Shown here: positions 63,998 through 64,000 of the stretch, piece after piece
How the letters are laid out: each line of letters starts with the position of its first letter
Position numbering within the stretch: the first letter of the stretch is position 1
Assembly (NCBI GenBank): GCA_001443525.1
Contig: LKPX01000001.1
Coordinates: 42,678 to 106,677 of the forward strand
DNA: 64,000 nt
Direction: 5' to 3'
Source of the DNA: Desulfobacteraceae bacterium RAAP-1
Lineage (GTDB): Bacteria; Desulfobacterota; Desulfobacteria; Desulfobacterales; Desulfatirhabdiaceae
Notes under the pieces: generated by a model
Seen by the model: only the letters and a program-made list of their open reading frames with translations
Told to the model about the DNA's origin: nothing
Database searches by the model: none
Program-made: the position numbers and the translations under genes

Positions 63998-64000
63998 AAA

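Overview
The window looks like a chromosomal segment of a sulfate-reducing or syntrophic bacterium of the Desulfobacterota, most likely Desulfobacterales. This is an inference from gene content: selenocysteine elongation factor SelB, in-frame UGA codons in HdrA, MvhD and CCG-domain proteins, MetV/MetF of the Wood-Ljungdahl pathway, a beta-oxidation operon under an apparent sigma-54 promoter, and a full LPS/outer-membrane set. No rRNA, tRNA, CRISPR array, phage or transposase gene was seen.

Layout. 1-4438: a partial response regulator, an OsmC-like protein, selB and a DUF2333 protein. 4454-13578: a sigma-54 activator divergent from a six-gene fatty-acid/carboxylate degradation operon (CoA ligase, enoyl-CoA hydratase, acyl-CoA dehydrogenase, HSD10-like dehydrogenase, thiolase, second acyl-CoA dehydrogenase). 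A -24/-12 promoter and a 28-bp palindrome lie between them. 13867-24712: mixed single genes and short operons (shikimate-kinase-like, chemoreceptor, Cache protein, RidA, Ddl, cytidylate-kinase-like protein, polar amino acid ABC transporter without an ATPase gene), heavily seeded with short repeats. 25043-35670: HdrA-MvhD-HdrA-MvhD-HdrBC-MetV-MetF. Five consecutive genes carry an in-frame UGA at a conserved cysteine position, each followed 13-16 nt later by a SECIS-like hairpin. 35777-41240: DciA-like DUF721 gene, citrate synthase, a DHH-CBS-nucleotidyltransferase and TrpRS. 41388-47725 (minus): SurE, YhaM-like nuclease, thymidylate kinase, a cysteine synthase/cysteinyl-tRNA synthetase fusion, an unknown protein and a cysteine-cluster protein. 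47955-61744 (plus): LptD, GDP-heptose genes, HU, HolB, RicT, MetG, a transpeptidase, and KdnA/KdnB for 8-amino-Kdo. 61802-63830 (minus): an MFS exporter and a DUF1003 protein.

How it fits together. The beta-oxidation operon would produce acetyl-CoA and reduced carriers. The Hdr/Mvh/Met cluster would couple methylene-THF/methyl-THF interconversion to flavin-based electron confurcation or bifurcation, and SelB (24 kb upstream) decodes the UGA codons it needs. The second half is largely envelope biogenesis plus translation and replication housekeeping.

The most interesting items are the selenoprotein-dense electron-transfer cluster, in which the two MvhD paralogues carry Sec at swapped, exactly aligned positions (16 and 67); the CysK-CysRS fusion with altered HIGH and KMSKS motifs; and two families of small non-coding repeats, one of which supplies the end of ddl.
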